A DNA stretch of 64,000 nt, from NCBI GenBank assembly GCA_947448735.1, contig CANFOS010000019.1, positions 1 to 64,000 on the forward strand, read 5' to 3'. Source of the stretch: Comamonadaceae bacterium (lineage in GTDB: Bacteria; Pseudomonadota; Gammaproteobacteria; Burkholderiales; Burkholderiaceae_C). The notes under the pieces were generated by a model. It ran no database searches. It worked only from the letters and a program-made list of their open reading frames with translations, and was not told the DNA's origin. Of this stretch, positions 43,347 to 50,213 are shown one piece after another; the first letter of the stretch is position 1, and each line of letters opens with the position of its first letter. A program made the position numbers and the translations under genes.

Positions 43347-44045
43347 TTACTTCAATTCAGCGATCTCAAGAACCCTCTGAAGATCACGACCCGTATAAGT
43401 GGGTGTGGGGCCAATGGTTTCAAAGGGAAGTCCCTGACGATTCACCCAAAGGGTTAGAAATCCAAACCAGGTTGCACCCAGCGCGTCCCACGCGTTACTG
43501 GACACGAAAAGAATCTCCTGTTTTTCAAATGGCATGTACTTTTGAACCAGGCCATAGCTCTCGGGGGATGTTTTAAACAATCTGATCGTGTCAACGGAGA
43601 TGCAGTGATCGAGCAGATCTTTCATGCCGGCACTCCCCACTGCCGACGCAAGCATTTCCGGGCTGCCGTTGGAAAGAATGGCCGTCACAAATCCTGCTTT
43701 TTTGAGGCTTTCAAGAACCGGCAAATTCTCTGGAAAAGGTTTCAGATGCGCATATTGGCGCATCAAGTCCGCGACAACATTGCCGGTGCGATCCAGCTTC
43801 AGCCGGTCCAGTGTGTATTCCAGTGAACGTCTTGTCAGCTCCCAAAATGGCAGGTAATACCTGCTGCCGCCGGCTTGGTGCGGATCAGATTGGGTGATGA
43901 GGCGGGTGTACTCAATTTGCTTGTCACGCCACATCACTGAAATAGCCGCGCCCTGGCCAGGGTAAAACTGCTCGGCCAGGGCCTGTATTGAATAGACATC
44001 AAATAAGGTGCCATAGGCATCAAACACCACCGCCTTGATGGTCAT
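43347..44045 (-). CDS. Haloacid dehalogenase type II (L-2-haloacid dehalogenase-like)
   Basis: HAD-superfamily enzyme of 232 residues. Asp9 in VVFDAYGTLFDV is the nucleophile. The Ser-Asn-Gly of TAILSNGSPEM near 120, Lys in IRLFKTSPESYGLVQKY near 155, and VSSNAWDALGATWFGF near 180 with the conserved Ser-Asn-Asp form the active site of the 2-haloacid dehalogenases. Such enzymes turn L-2-haloacids into D-2-hydroxy acids. Real halogenated substrate or a related phosphatase role cannot be separated by sequence alone. The GST encoded just upstream would fit xenobiotic metabolism. Confidence 0.87.
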   Translation of the reverse strand: MTIKAVVFDAYGTLFDVYSIQALAEQFYPGQGAAISVMWRDKQIEYTRLITQSDPHQAGGSRYYLPFWELTRRSLEYTLDRLKLDRTGNVVADLMRQYAHLKPFPENLPVLESLKKAGFVTAILSNGSPEMLASAVGSAGMKDLLDHCISVDTIRLFKTSPESYGLVQKYMPFEKQEILFVSSNAWDALGATWFGFLTLWVNRQGLPFETIGPTPTYTGRDLQRVLEIAELK

Positions 44046-44091
44046 GATCTGGTACCGATTGAAGGGTGGATCACTGGTTTTGGCTTGGTCA

Positions 44092-44781
44092 TCAAGCTTT
44101 TTTCAAACGCTCGTTGGAGGGGAAAAGCATCTTGCGCGCATCTTCATCCACCTCGGTCTTGAAGGTGAATTTTGTTTGCAAAGCCTCGGCGCGCTGCGCC
44201 GCTGGCCGTGCATTGATCTCGTCCAACAGGCGCTTGACGTGGGGCAGCTTTTGCCACGCGTCCGCGCCCAAAACACGAGGCACTACCCGGGCCCAGCCCC
44301 ACACCGACATATCAACCACAGAGTATTGGGTGCCCAGCATGTAGGGCTGACCGGACAAGTGTTCATTGATGATCTGCCAATGGCGCCAGGCCTCAAAGTC
44401 ATAACGATTGACGGCATAGTCTTTGGGCTCAGGCGCGAAATGTTTGAAGTGAACCGCCTGACCGCAATAGGGGCCAATGCCGGTCGCAACAAACATCAGC
44501 CACGAATACATTTCAGCCTTGTTGGCGGGCGTGTCGGCTGGTACAAATTTGCCGATCTTCTCAGCCAGGTAGATCAGCATGGCATTGCTGTCAAAGACAC
44601 GAATGTCGCCGTCCAGCATGGCGGGTGTTTTGGCATTTGGGTTGATGGCCTTAAAAGCGTCTGAATGCTGCTCGCCCTTGCGCGTGTCGACGGCAACGAG
44701 CTCATAGGGCTCGCCCGTTTCTTCCAGGTACAAAGCGATCTTTAAGGGGTTGGGCGAAGGATGAAAGTAAAACTTGATCAT
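44092..44781 (-). CDS. Glutathione S-transferase family protein
   Basis: A GST of 229 residues: thioredoxin-like N-terminal domain (MIKFYFHPSPNPLKIALYLEETGEPYELVAVDTRKGEQ) with the glutathione-binding DGDIRVFDSNAMLIYLAEK near 58-76 (the Glu/Ser-Asn-Ala of the cis-Pro region). A helical domain (GPYCGQAVHFKHFAPE...) follows. It is close to the YfcG/YghU-like nu group as far as can be judged. It lies 46 bp upstream of the dehalogenase, in the same direction, so the two may be cotranscribed. Substrate unknown. Confidence 0.87.
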   Translation of the reverse strand: MIKFYFHPSPNPLKIALYLEETGEPYELVAVDTRKGEQHSDAFKAINPNAKTPAMLDGDIRVFDSNAMLIYLAEKIGKFVPADTPANKAEMYSWLMFVATGIGPYCGQAVHFKHFAPEPKDYAVNRYDFEAWRHWQIINEHLSGQPYMLGTQYSVVDMSVWGWARVVPRVLGADAWQKLPHVKRLLDEINARPAAQRAEALQTKFTFKTEVDEDARKMLFPSNERLKKA

Positions 44782-44821
44782 GACGGATGCCTTGGTTTGT
44801 GGGTGTGGATGAAAAAGAAAT

Positions 44822-45697
44822 CTAAATGAATGCCAGCCAAATACCGAACGGCAGAAAAGCCAGACTCAACAAATGGCCAACGAAAACGGTTGAAGCGACC
44901 TTGTTGGGTTCGACCTGAAATTTGTCAGCCAACATGAAATTAAAGACTGCCGGCGGCAAACATGCAAACAAAATCAAAGCGCCGCGCTCCAGCCCTTGCA
45001 TGGGAATGAAGTGAAGGACGATGAAGGCAGCCACCAATCGGGCGATGAAAATCAGGATGCTTGACTGAAGGCCCACACGGCCGTCTGCAATTTGGCTACC
45101 GGCAAGCCTTGCCCCGAGGGACATCAACATCATCGGAACCAACACACTCCCAATCATCGTGCAGGAGGTTTGAACCCACTCGGGCAAAGACAACCGCAAT
45201 TGAGAACTGGCCACACCCAACACAGTTGCCCAAACCAGCGGGTTGGCATAAACCATGCGCCATTCAACTTTGCCGCTCATCACGCCCGCACCTAGCGTGA
45301 AATGCAGGATGTTGGATATCACCAACAACACCACCACCGGTGCCATGCCTTCTGGTCCGTAGGCCAGGGCAATCAAGGGGATGCCAATCGGGCCAACATT
45401 GGTGAACATGGCACAGGGCAAAAACGCTTGCCGGGTTGCGCCTGACAATTTCACCAACGGCCACGCGATCAATCCGGTCAGAAAAATCAACACGATCGAC
45501 GCCCCAGTAAAAGACAGGGCCGACATTGGATCGAACGATTTGGCAGACAACGAGATAAAGATCAACACGGGCAATGCCACGTCGACGACCAGTTTGTTGG
45601 CGCCGGCCAGGTCCGGTTTGACGCGTCGGCTGTACAAAAAGCCAACCAGCACCAAGGCGAATATGGGCAACGCGATGGATGCAATTTTTGAAAACAC
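44822..45697 (-). CDS. AEC family (auxin efflux carrier-like) permease
   Basis: A 291-residue inner-membrane protein with about ten hydrophobic helices. The start MFSKIASIALPIFALVLVGFLYSRR and KLVVDVALPVLIFISLSAKS are typical AEC (auxin efflux carrier) features, and the internal CAMFTNVGPIGIPLIALAYGPEG repeats the GxxxG-Asn pattern of the crossover region. Bacterial members move malate, malonate or other small carboxylates. It precedes the GST gene by 40 bp on the same strand. It marks the left boundary of the plus-strand cassette region. Confidence 0.85.
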   Translation of the reverse strand: MFSKIASIALPIFALVLVGFLYSRRVKPDLAGANKLVVDVALPVLIFISLSAKSFDPMSALSFTGASIVLIFLTGLIAWPLVKLSGATRQAFLPCAMFTNVGPIGIPLIALAYGPEGMAPVVVLLVISNILHFTLGAGVMSGKVEWRMVYANPLVWATVLGVASSQLRLSLPEWVQTSCTMIGSVLVPMMLMSLGARLAGSQIADGRVGLQSSILIFIARLVAAFIVLHFIPMQGLERGALILFACLPPAVFNFMLADKFQVEPNKVASTVFVGHLLSLAFLPFGIWLAFI

Positions 45698-45869
45698 GGT
45701 TCAGGCTCAGTTAGAAAAGTACGACATGCCGACTATTGTCTTGCACGCATTGCAACGCTAATGAGCGTTAATGAGTAAAGGCTAATGAGGGTCAGATTCC
45801 AATTTTCCCCTCGTCGCCCGGTTAACTCTGCGTTCGCTTGCAGCAAGACAAGTTGGTTAAAGTAACAAC
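45698..45869. other. Junction between AEC gene and cassette region
   Basis: A 172-bp gap with three near-copies of CGCTAATGAG/CGTTAATGAG/GGCTAATGAG around 45756-45790. CGGTTAACTCTGCGTTCGCTTGC is seen near 45820 and AGTTGGTTAAAG near 45850, which vaguely resemble integron sites but do not pair convincingly. No gene. Confidence 0.35.
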
Positions 45870-46109
45870 ATGGCACCTACCATCGTTCGAGACGGCCAAT
45901 TTCGTCTCTTTTTCTTTTCACGGGAAGAGACACGCATTCATGTCCATGTCGCACACGTGGACGGTGAAGCGAAGTTCTGGCTGACACCAAAGGTGGCGCT
46001 CGCCAACCATACCGGTCTTTCTGCCGCGCAACTTCGACAAGCGCAAGCAGTTGTGAATTCACACTTAAAGGAGATCCAAGATGCCTGGAACCACCACTTT
46101 GGCGCCTGA
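45870..46109 (+). CDS. DUF4160 protein
   Basis: A 79-residue DUF4160-type protein (MAPTIVRDGQFRLFFFSREETRIHVHVAHVDGEAKFWLTP). The FxSxExxRxHVHV pattern is the family hallmark. The gene overlaps the following DUF2442 gene by 29 bp. DUF4160-DUF2442 pairs are widespread in accessory DNA and are organised like toxin-antitoxin modules, although I know of no demonstrated activity. It is the first of the plus-strand small modules at 45.8-51.1 kb. Confidence 0.85.
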   Translation: MAPTIVRDGQFRLFFFSREETRIHVHVAHVDGEAKFWLTPKVALANHTGLSAAQLRQAQAVVNSHLKEIQDAWNHHFGA

Positions 46110-46338
46110 GGTTACCCATGTTTCTAAGCACGGTTTTTGGTTGCTGCTTGCCGACGAGGAGCTGCTCGTGCCTTTTGATCAATTTCCATGGTTTCGACAG
46201 GCGACGATCGAACAGATTTCGGACGTTCAGTGGCCGACCGCCGATCACCTCTATTGGCCAGGGTTGGACATCGATTTGTCGGTTCAGTCCCTGCGAAACC
46301 CCTCCGCATTTCCGCTGGTGTCGGGCGCAGCGGGCTAG
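46081..46338 (+). CDS. DUF2442 protein
   Basis: An 85-residue DUF2442 protein: the core VSKHGFWLLLADEELLVPFDQFPWFRQATIEQISDVQWPTADHLYWPGLDIDLSVQSL carries the L(Y)WPxLDxDLSVxxL motif. ATG 46081 lies inside the DUF4160 gene and has AAAGGAGATCC upstream, a strong ribosome-binding site that decides the start. It is probably the partner of DUF4160. The gene is followed 24 bp later by copy 1 of the 46-49 kb repeat. Confidence 0.87.
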   Translation: MPGTTTLAPEVTHVSKHGFWLLLADEELLVPFDQFPWFRQATIEQISDVQWPTADHLYWPGLDIDLSVQSLRNPSAFPLVSGAAG

Positions 46339-46361
46339 CAACTTGCTGGTTGCCGATACCC

Positions 46362-46919
46362 GGCATCACATAGCGCCCATCGGGTCAGGCGAGCATTAAG
46401 AATTGCGGCACTCGCCCGGTATTTCGGCAACGACGACACGAACAAAAAGCACCCGCCGCGCGCCTGCCGAGTGTGGTGATTGCCAGGGCGGCGGCCACAG
46501 ACCAGGAAGCGTTGACCCGGCTGATGCCGTGGGCAAAGCCCCGGCTTCTCTTGAAAGAGCCGTCATCAAGCCGTTTTTAGGCAGGTTTTAGGCCGATTTA
46601 GCGGCCGAATAGGCCTCTGCCCAATAAATACATGGGGAAGCAGCTACTAAATCAGTAGTAGCGTAAAAGAAGCGCCTGAGCACTACGGCGCTTAGTCATG
46701 GTTTTCACTAGGAATTTTCTCATCAAAAAGATGGTCGGGCTGTGATTTATGGTTCAGAATCGAATACATCTTGAAACAAGTTAGGCGATACACATTGCCG
46801 GGTTTGTTGCTATTTTTATCGAAGCAAACTATCTAACTGGAGATTGGTCAAATGCTGGTTTTTATAGGGGAGCTTGACTTGCTATGTTGCAGTGCCTTTC
46901 GGCATGAATTACGTTAGAC
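46362..46919 (+). repeat. Long repeat, copy 1, with family-1 element
   Basis: A 558-bp non-coding unit that recurs at 48333-48899. It begins GGCATCACATAGCGCCCATCGGGTCAGGCGAGC and ends CGGCATGAATTACGTTAGAC. A family-1 interspersed repeat in reverse orientation (about 46578-46665) is embedded. The end carries GTTAGAC, an attC R'-box-like heptamer, directly before the TMEM175 gene. No intact frame runs through. Confidence 0.75.
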
Positions 46920-46928
46920 CTCAAGGCC

Positions 46929-47507
46929 ATGGACAAAAGCCGACTCGAAGCGTTCTCTGATGGCGTGATCGCCATCATCTTGACGATCATGGTCCTTGAT
47001 CTCAAGGTCCCGAAGGAGCCAACGCTCGAAGCGCTGGGCAATTTTTGGCCCATCTATTTCGCTTACGCCCTGTCGTATGGCAACGTCTTTTTCGTCTGGC
47101 TCAATCACCACGATATCTTTGCCTCTCTGAAGGACATCAATCGCTCTGTGTTGCTAAGCAACGGCTTGCTGCTGTTCGTTGTTTCTCTCATTCCCTTCGC
47201 CACCGCGTTTGCCAGTCAGTCAAACTGGAAGGCACCACTATCGGTCGCAGCGTACGGCATCGTCTTGGTCGCGGTTTGTTTGGCGTTCGGCCACCTGCGG
47301 CTTGTCGCCGGCAAATCCACAGCCGATGCGAAGGCTGCAGAGCACTACCGCAAGGAAGCTCGCATCAGTCTGGCGCTTGCAGCCTTGTTTCTTCTGGGTT
47401 CACTGTGCGCATGGTTCCTTCCCATATCCGCGCTATTTCTCTATGCGGCCGGCCCACTGTTACGCGGCCTACTTCGCCCTTTTGGTCGGTCGCGCAGTGA
47501 GGTCTAA
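46929..47507 (+). CDS. TMEM175-like (DUF1211) potassium-channel family protein
   Basis: A 192-residue membrane protein. MDKSRLEAFSDGVIAIILTIMVLDLKVP contains the FSDG motif of helix 1 that lines the pore in TMEM175 channels, and IYFAYALSYGNVFFVWLNHHDIF is the usual second segment. Further helices lie near 75-95, 98-118, 143-160 and 164-185, giving the six-helix prokaryotic layout. Prokaryotic members conduct K+; the role here is unknown. The TAA stop is part of the attC R'' box (GTCTAAC), exactly as in integron cassettes. Confidence 0.85.
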   Translation: MDKSRLEAFSDGVIAIILTIMVLDLKVPKEPTLEALGNFWPIYFAYALSYGNVFFVWLNHHDIFASLKDINRSVLLSNGLLLFVVSLIPFATAFASQSNWKAPLSVAAYGIVLVAVCLAFGHLRLVAGKSTADAKAAEHYRKEARISLALAALFLLGSLCAWFLPISALFLYAAGPLLRGLLRPFGRSRSEV

Positions 47508-47570
47508 CCCTTCGTTCAAGCGGACAGCCACAGGGGTACCGGCGCCTGCCGCTTCACTCAAACGTTAGCC
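47502..47570 (+). other. attC recombination site (integron cassette site)
   Basis: A 69-bp site with R'' = GTCTAAC and R' = GTTAGCC. L'' is TTCGTTCAAGCGG and L' CCGCTTCACTCAAA; these pair with one extrahelical base as in folded attC. The centre is a GC-rich imperfect palindrome. The length and boxes are those of class 1-type 59-base elements. It begins in the stop codon of the TMEM175 gene. Confidence 0.85.
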
Positions 47571-47741
47571 ATCTGATGGCGATCCATCACGTCACGCGAG
47601 CATTAAAAATTGCGGCACTCGCCCGGTCTCTCGGCGACGACGACACGAACAAAACCCTACCCGCCACGCGCCTGCTGAGTGTGGTGGTTGCCAAGACGGC
47701 AGCCCCACACCAGGAGGCGTTGACCTGGCTGAGCTTCAAAG
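47568..47741 (+). repeat. Long repeat, copy 2 (left end only)
   Basis: A 174-bp copy of the left end of the long repeat, starting at the attC R' box: ATGGCGATCCATCACGTCACGCGAGCATTAAAAATTGCGGC and so on. Toward its right end it jumps from GACCTGGCT to GCTTCAAAG, so about 25 bp are deleted relative to copy 3, and the rest of the unit is missing. An 88-codon frame crosses it but is not conserved in the other copies. Confidence 0.75.
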
Positions 47742-47752
47742 TTGAATTTCAG

Positions 47753-47781
47753 TTTGCATGCCATTATTTTGTAGATACAAT
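47753..47781 (+). promoter_or_regulatory. Promoter of brnTA
   Basis: TTTGCA and TACAAT are separated by 17 bp, with TACAAT 6 bp upstream of the brnT ATG. The element lies between repeat copy 2 and the gene, so this module has its own promoter, as toxin-antitoxin cassettes in integrons usually do. Confidence 0.55.
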
Positions 47782-47786
47782 TTATT

Positions 47787-48068
47787 ATGCTCACATGGGA
47801 CGAACCAAAGCGCAAGCTGAACATCAAGAATCACAGGCTTGACTTCGTTGGATGCGATGCAATCTGGGACCACTTCACGGTGACCCGCGAAGACAGGCGG
47901 CAAGACTATGGCGAAGAGCGCTTGGTTTGCTTCGGTCTTCTTGGGGCCGATGTAGTTGTGATGGTTTACACCGAGCGCCCGAAGGGGCCTCACGTCATTT
48001 CACTGCGAAAGGCAGAAAAACATGAAGCCCGCTACTACCGCCAAGTTGCCCAAGAAAACCTCGGCTAA
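47787..48068 (+). CDS. brnT: BrnT family toxin
   Basis: A 93-residue BrnT RNase toxin of the RelE fold. LTWDEPKRKLNIKNHRLDFVGCDAIWDH is the family's first motif (WDExKrxxNxxKHxxxF), and DYGEERLVCFGLLGADVVVMVYTERPKGPHVISLRKAEKHEARYY the second (Rxxxxg...V.....r...iR.IS.RkA...E...Y). One deviation is notable: the usual RxISxRKA reads HVISLRKA. It overlaps brnA by 47 bp. It is a classic type II module in which BrnA neutralises BrnT and represses the promoter. Confidence 0.9.
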   Translation: MLTWDEPKRKLNIKNHRLDFVGCDAIWDHFTVTREDRRQDYGEERLVCFGLLGADVVVMVYTERPKGPHVISLRKAEKHEARYYRQVAQENLG

Positions 48069-48321
48069 GGTCAACGACCCAGACAACCCAGCATGGACTG
48101 AAGACATGCTGGGTGCGCCTGTGCTCAAGCGTGGGCGTGGGCCTCAGGCCGCGCCGACCAAGGTCCTTACCTCGGTTCGTTTGGATGCCGACATTTTGGC
48201 GTTTTTCAAGGCGCAAGGGGCCGGCTACCAGTCACGGATCAATGCAGCGCTTCGAACGGCAATGGCGCAAAATTTAACGGTTCGCCCAAGTGCGACAGCG
48301 CCCAAGCGCGCTGCGGCTTGA
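48022..48321 (+). CDS. brnA: BrnA family antitoxin
   Basis: A 99-residue BrnA-type antitoxin. The N-terminal part KVNDPDNPAWTEDMLGAPVLKRGRG is the toxin-binding region. The C-terminal ribbon-helix-helix (TKVLTSVRLDADILAFFKAQGAGYQSRINAALRTAM) binds DNA. The last seventeen codons (NLTVRPSATAPKRAAA) coincide with an attC-like sequence, so the C-terminal tail seems to have been set by the recombination site. It starts inside brnT with ATG 48022. Confidence 0.9.
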   Translation: MKPATTAKLPKKTSAKVNDPDNPAWTEDMLGAPVLKRGRGPQAAPTKVLTSVRLDADILAFFKAQGAGYQSRINAALRTAMAQNLTVRPSATAPKRAAA

Positions 48322-48335
48322 CTCAAAGCTTAGGC
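48272..48335 (+). other. Degenerate attC site overlapping brnA
   Basis: R'' = ATTTAAC, L'' = TTCGCCCAAG, L' = CTTGACTCAAAG and R' = CTTAGGC over 64 bp. L''/L' pair like those of the site at 47502. R' differs from GTTRRRY at its first base, the one next to the crossover, so recombination is probably impaired. It is followed directly by repeat copy 3, just as the intact site is followed by copy 2. Confidence 0.65.
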
Positions 48336-48899
48336 ATCACATGGCGACCCATCGGGTCAGGCGAGCATTAAAAATTGCGGTACTTGCCCGGTCTCTAGGC
48401 GACGACACGAACAAAACCCACCCGCCGCGCGTCTGCTGAGTGTGGTGATTGCCAAGGCGGCGGCCAAGTACCAGGAAGACCAGGAAGCTTTGACCTGGCT
48501 CATGGCGTGAGCCAAGCCCCGGCTTGGCTTCAAAGAGCCGTTATCAAGCCGTTTTTGGGCAGGTTTTAGGCCGATTTAGGGGTCGAATCGGCCTCTAGCC
48601 CAATAAATACCTCGGGAAGCAGCTACTAAATCAGGAGAAGCTTAAAAGACGCGCCTGTGCACTTCGGCACCTAGTCATGGTTTTCCATTGCAATTTGTTC
48701 ATCGAAAAGATGGTCAGGCTGTGATTTATGGTTCAGAATCGCATACATCTTGAAACAAGTTAGGCGATACACATTGCCGGGCTTGTCGCTATTTTTATCG
48801 AAGCAAACTATCAAACAGGAGATTGGTCGAATGCTGGTTTTTGTAGGGGAGTTTGCCTTGTTATGTTGTAGCGCCTTGCGGCATAAATTACGTTGTACC
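48333..48899 (+). repeat. Long repeat, copy 3, with family-1 element
   Basis: The 567-bp counterpart of copy 1, roughly 85% alike by eye along its whole length. It starts GGCATCACATGGCGACCCATCGG and ends CGGCATAAATTACGTTGTAC. It also carries a reversed family-1 interspersed repeat (about 48568-48650). The remaining 34 bp to the next gene hold its GGGGGA ribosome-binding site. No conserved frame. Confidence 0.75.
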
Positions 48900-48933
48900 T
48901 ACTTAACACCGTCTATCACCGGGGGAAATTGAA

Positions 48934-49614
48934 ATGGCAACGCATCCATACATTTCTGGAGCCGGCAATGTCGCCCAGATGGTGACTCAACTTCGAAAGT
49001 CGTTTCCGAACATTATTTCTTCAGAGACGGTAAAAAAGCTTGGGCTCGCCCCGAACAACGAAAGCTACGTCATTAGCGTCCTTCAATTTGTTGGAGTTAT
49101 CGACTCTGAAGGTAAGAAAACACCAGAAGCGGCCAAGGCGTTCTCTCACCATAAGGACGAAGACTTCTACGCACATTTTGGGGTTTTGGTTCAAAAATCA
49201 TATTCGTCGCTGTTCGAATTGCACGGAAACGATTCGTGGAATCTCAATAACGACGAGTTAATTACATTTTTCCGGCAAAGCGACCAGACGAGCGCGACCA
49301 TAGGAGGGCGCCAGGCCGCAACGTTCAGGGTACTTGCCGGGTTATCTGGTCATGGAGATATACCGGAACACAAGTCTAAGAAATCGTTAAAAGTGGCAGC
49401 TGCTCCGAAGGCCGCAAAAGCAAAGGAGCCAAAGAAGGTCCAGCCGCCTGCACAACCAGCCCAGCTTACGTCACCAGGTCTTTATACAAAGCAAAACGAA
49501 GGTAATGGATTTGGATTAACTGTCCGAGTTGAAATTAACCTCCCAGCAGATGGAACCAAGGAGACGTACGACGATATTTTCAAAAGCATCAAGGAGAATC
49601 TCTTAGGTGGCTAA
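48934..49614 (+). CDS. DUF5343 protein (possible defence component)
   Basis: A 226-residue protein. The N-terminal two thirds (LRKSFPNIISSETVKKLGLAPNNESYVISVLQFVGVIDSEGKKTPEAAKAF) resembles DUF5343, a winged-helix-like region with the 'LG...NN...YI..LK.LG.I' pattern. A Lys/Ala/Pro-rich linker occupies about 150-180. The C-terminus LTVRVEINLPADGTKETYDDIFKSIKENLLGG is a separate small strand-helix unit. The gene overlaps its partner by 8 bp. Base composition is clearly more AT-rich than the rest of the window. Function unknown; pairing with TIGR02391 proteins suggests a phage- or plasmid-defence role. Confidence 0.75.
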   Translation: MATHPYISGAGNVAQMVTQLRKSFPNIISSETVKKLGLAPNNESYVISVLQFVGVIDSEGKKTPEAAKAFSHHKDEDFYAHFGVLVQKSYSSLFELHGNDSWNLNNDELITFFRQSDQTSATIGGRQAATFRVLAGLSGHGDIPEHKSKKSLKVAAAPKAAKAKEPKKVQPPAQPAQLTSPGLYTKQNEGNGFGLTVRVEINLPADGTKETYDDIFKSIKENLLGG

Positions 49615-50083
49615 TTCGCTAGAACTGTTTGAAGTAGTTGTAAGGCGGGCTCGGTCAGTTACGGAAGCTCGATCCGAACCACTGGGCGGGTCGCACCCGT
49701 TCGATGACAGAAACATCCATACGAAAATTCAAAGTACGTCAAAAGATCTGTTTGATGATGGGCACTACGCTCTTGCGACATTTGAAGCATACAAACTGCT
49801 CGACAAGGAAGTTGCAGCAATGTCCAAGCTTAATGAGTCTGGCGTAAAGCTAATGATGAAGGCATTTAGCGTGCAATCGCCGCTCATTCGACTGACAGAT
49901 ATGGCATCGACGAGCGAAACGGACGAACAGGAAGGATACAAATTCATCTTCTCTGGTTCGGTGATGGCAATCCGCAATCCACGGGGGCATGAGTATGGTG
50001 TCAGGGAGTTACCGACGGAATGCCTGGATCACTTAAGCCTCGCGTCGTTGCTGCTCCGACGCCTTGAAAATGCCAAGAAATAG
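49607..50083 (+). CDS. TIGR02391 family protein
   Basis: A 158-residue protein starting at a GTG that overlaps the end of the DUF5343 gene. HPFDDRNIHTKIQSTSKDLFDDGHYALATFEAYKLLDKEVAAMS, GVKLMMKAFS, GYKFIFSGSVMAIRNPRGHE and LDHLSLASLLLRRLENAKK follow the TIGR02391 (Ymh) model as I remember it, including the RNPRAHE-like motif reminiscent of abortive-infection/HEPN proteins. Function unknown. It forms one transcription unit with DUF5343. Confidence 0.8.
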   Translation: MANSLELFEVVVRRARSVTEARSEPLGGSHPFDDRNIHTKIQSTSKDLFDDGHYALATFEAYKLLDKEVAAMSKLNESGVKLMMKAFSVQSPLIRLTDMASTSETDEQEGYKFIFSGSVMAIRNPRGHEYGVRELPTECLDHLSLASLLLRRLENAKK

Positions 50084-50152
50084 GTATAACCGGGAATTCA
50101 CACCGTCGCTGCGCGATAAAGCTGCGCAGAGCCGGTGTCTTCGACATTAGGC
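50084..50152 (+). other. attC-like hairpin after TIGR02391
   Basis: A 69-bp stretch starting one base after the stop: GTATAAC ... GAATTCACACCG, then an inner perfect pair CTGCGC/GCTGCGCAG, then CGGTGTCTTCGAC ... ATTAGGC. ACACCG/CGGTGT pair, and length and position fit attC. Both outer boxes deviate by a base from the consensus, so this is a weak call. Confidence 0.4.
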
Positions 50153-50213
50153 TCCGCAAGCGCCGCCGTCGCCTAACCTCCACAATATGACAATACCCGA
50201 CTACCAGTCCTGA

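Noticed and set aside
46831..46919. attC between ATCTAAC and GTTAGAC at the end of long repeat copy 1
   Set aside because: The outer heptamers fit, but the inner boxes do not pair well and the equivalent positions in copy 3 are not kept.
47576..47842. 88-codon frame across long repeat copy 2
   Set aside because: The matching stretches in copies 1 and 3 are frameshifted, and the frame runs over the brnT promoter.
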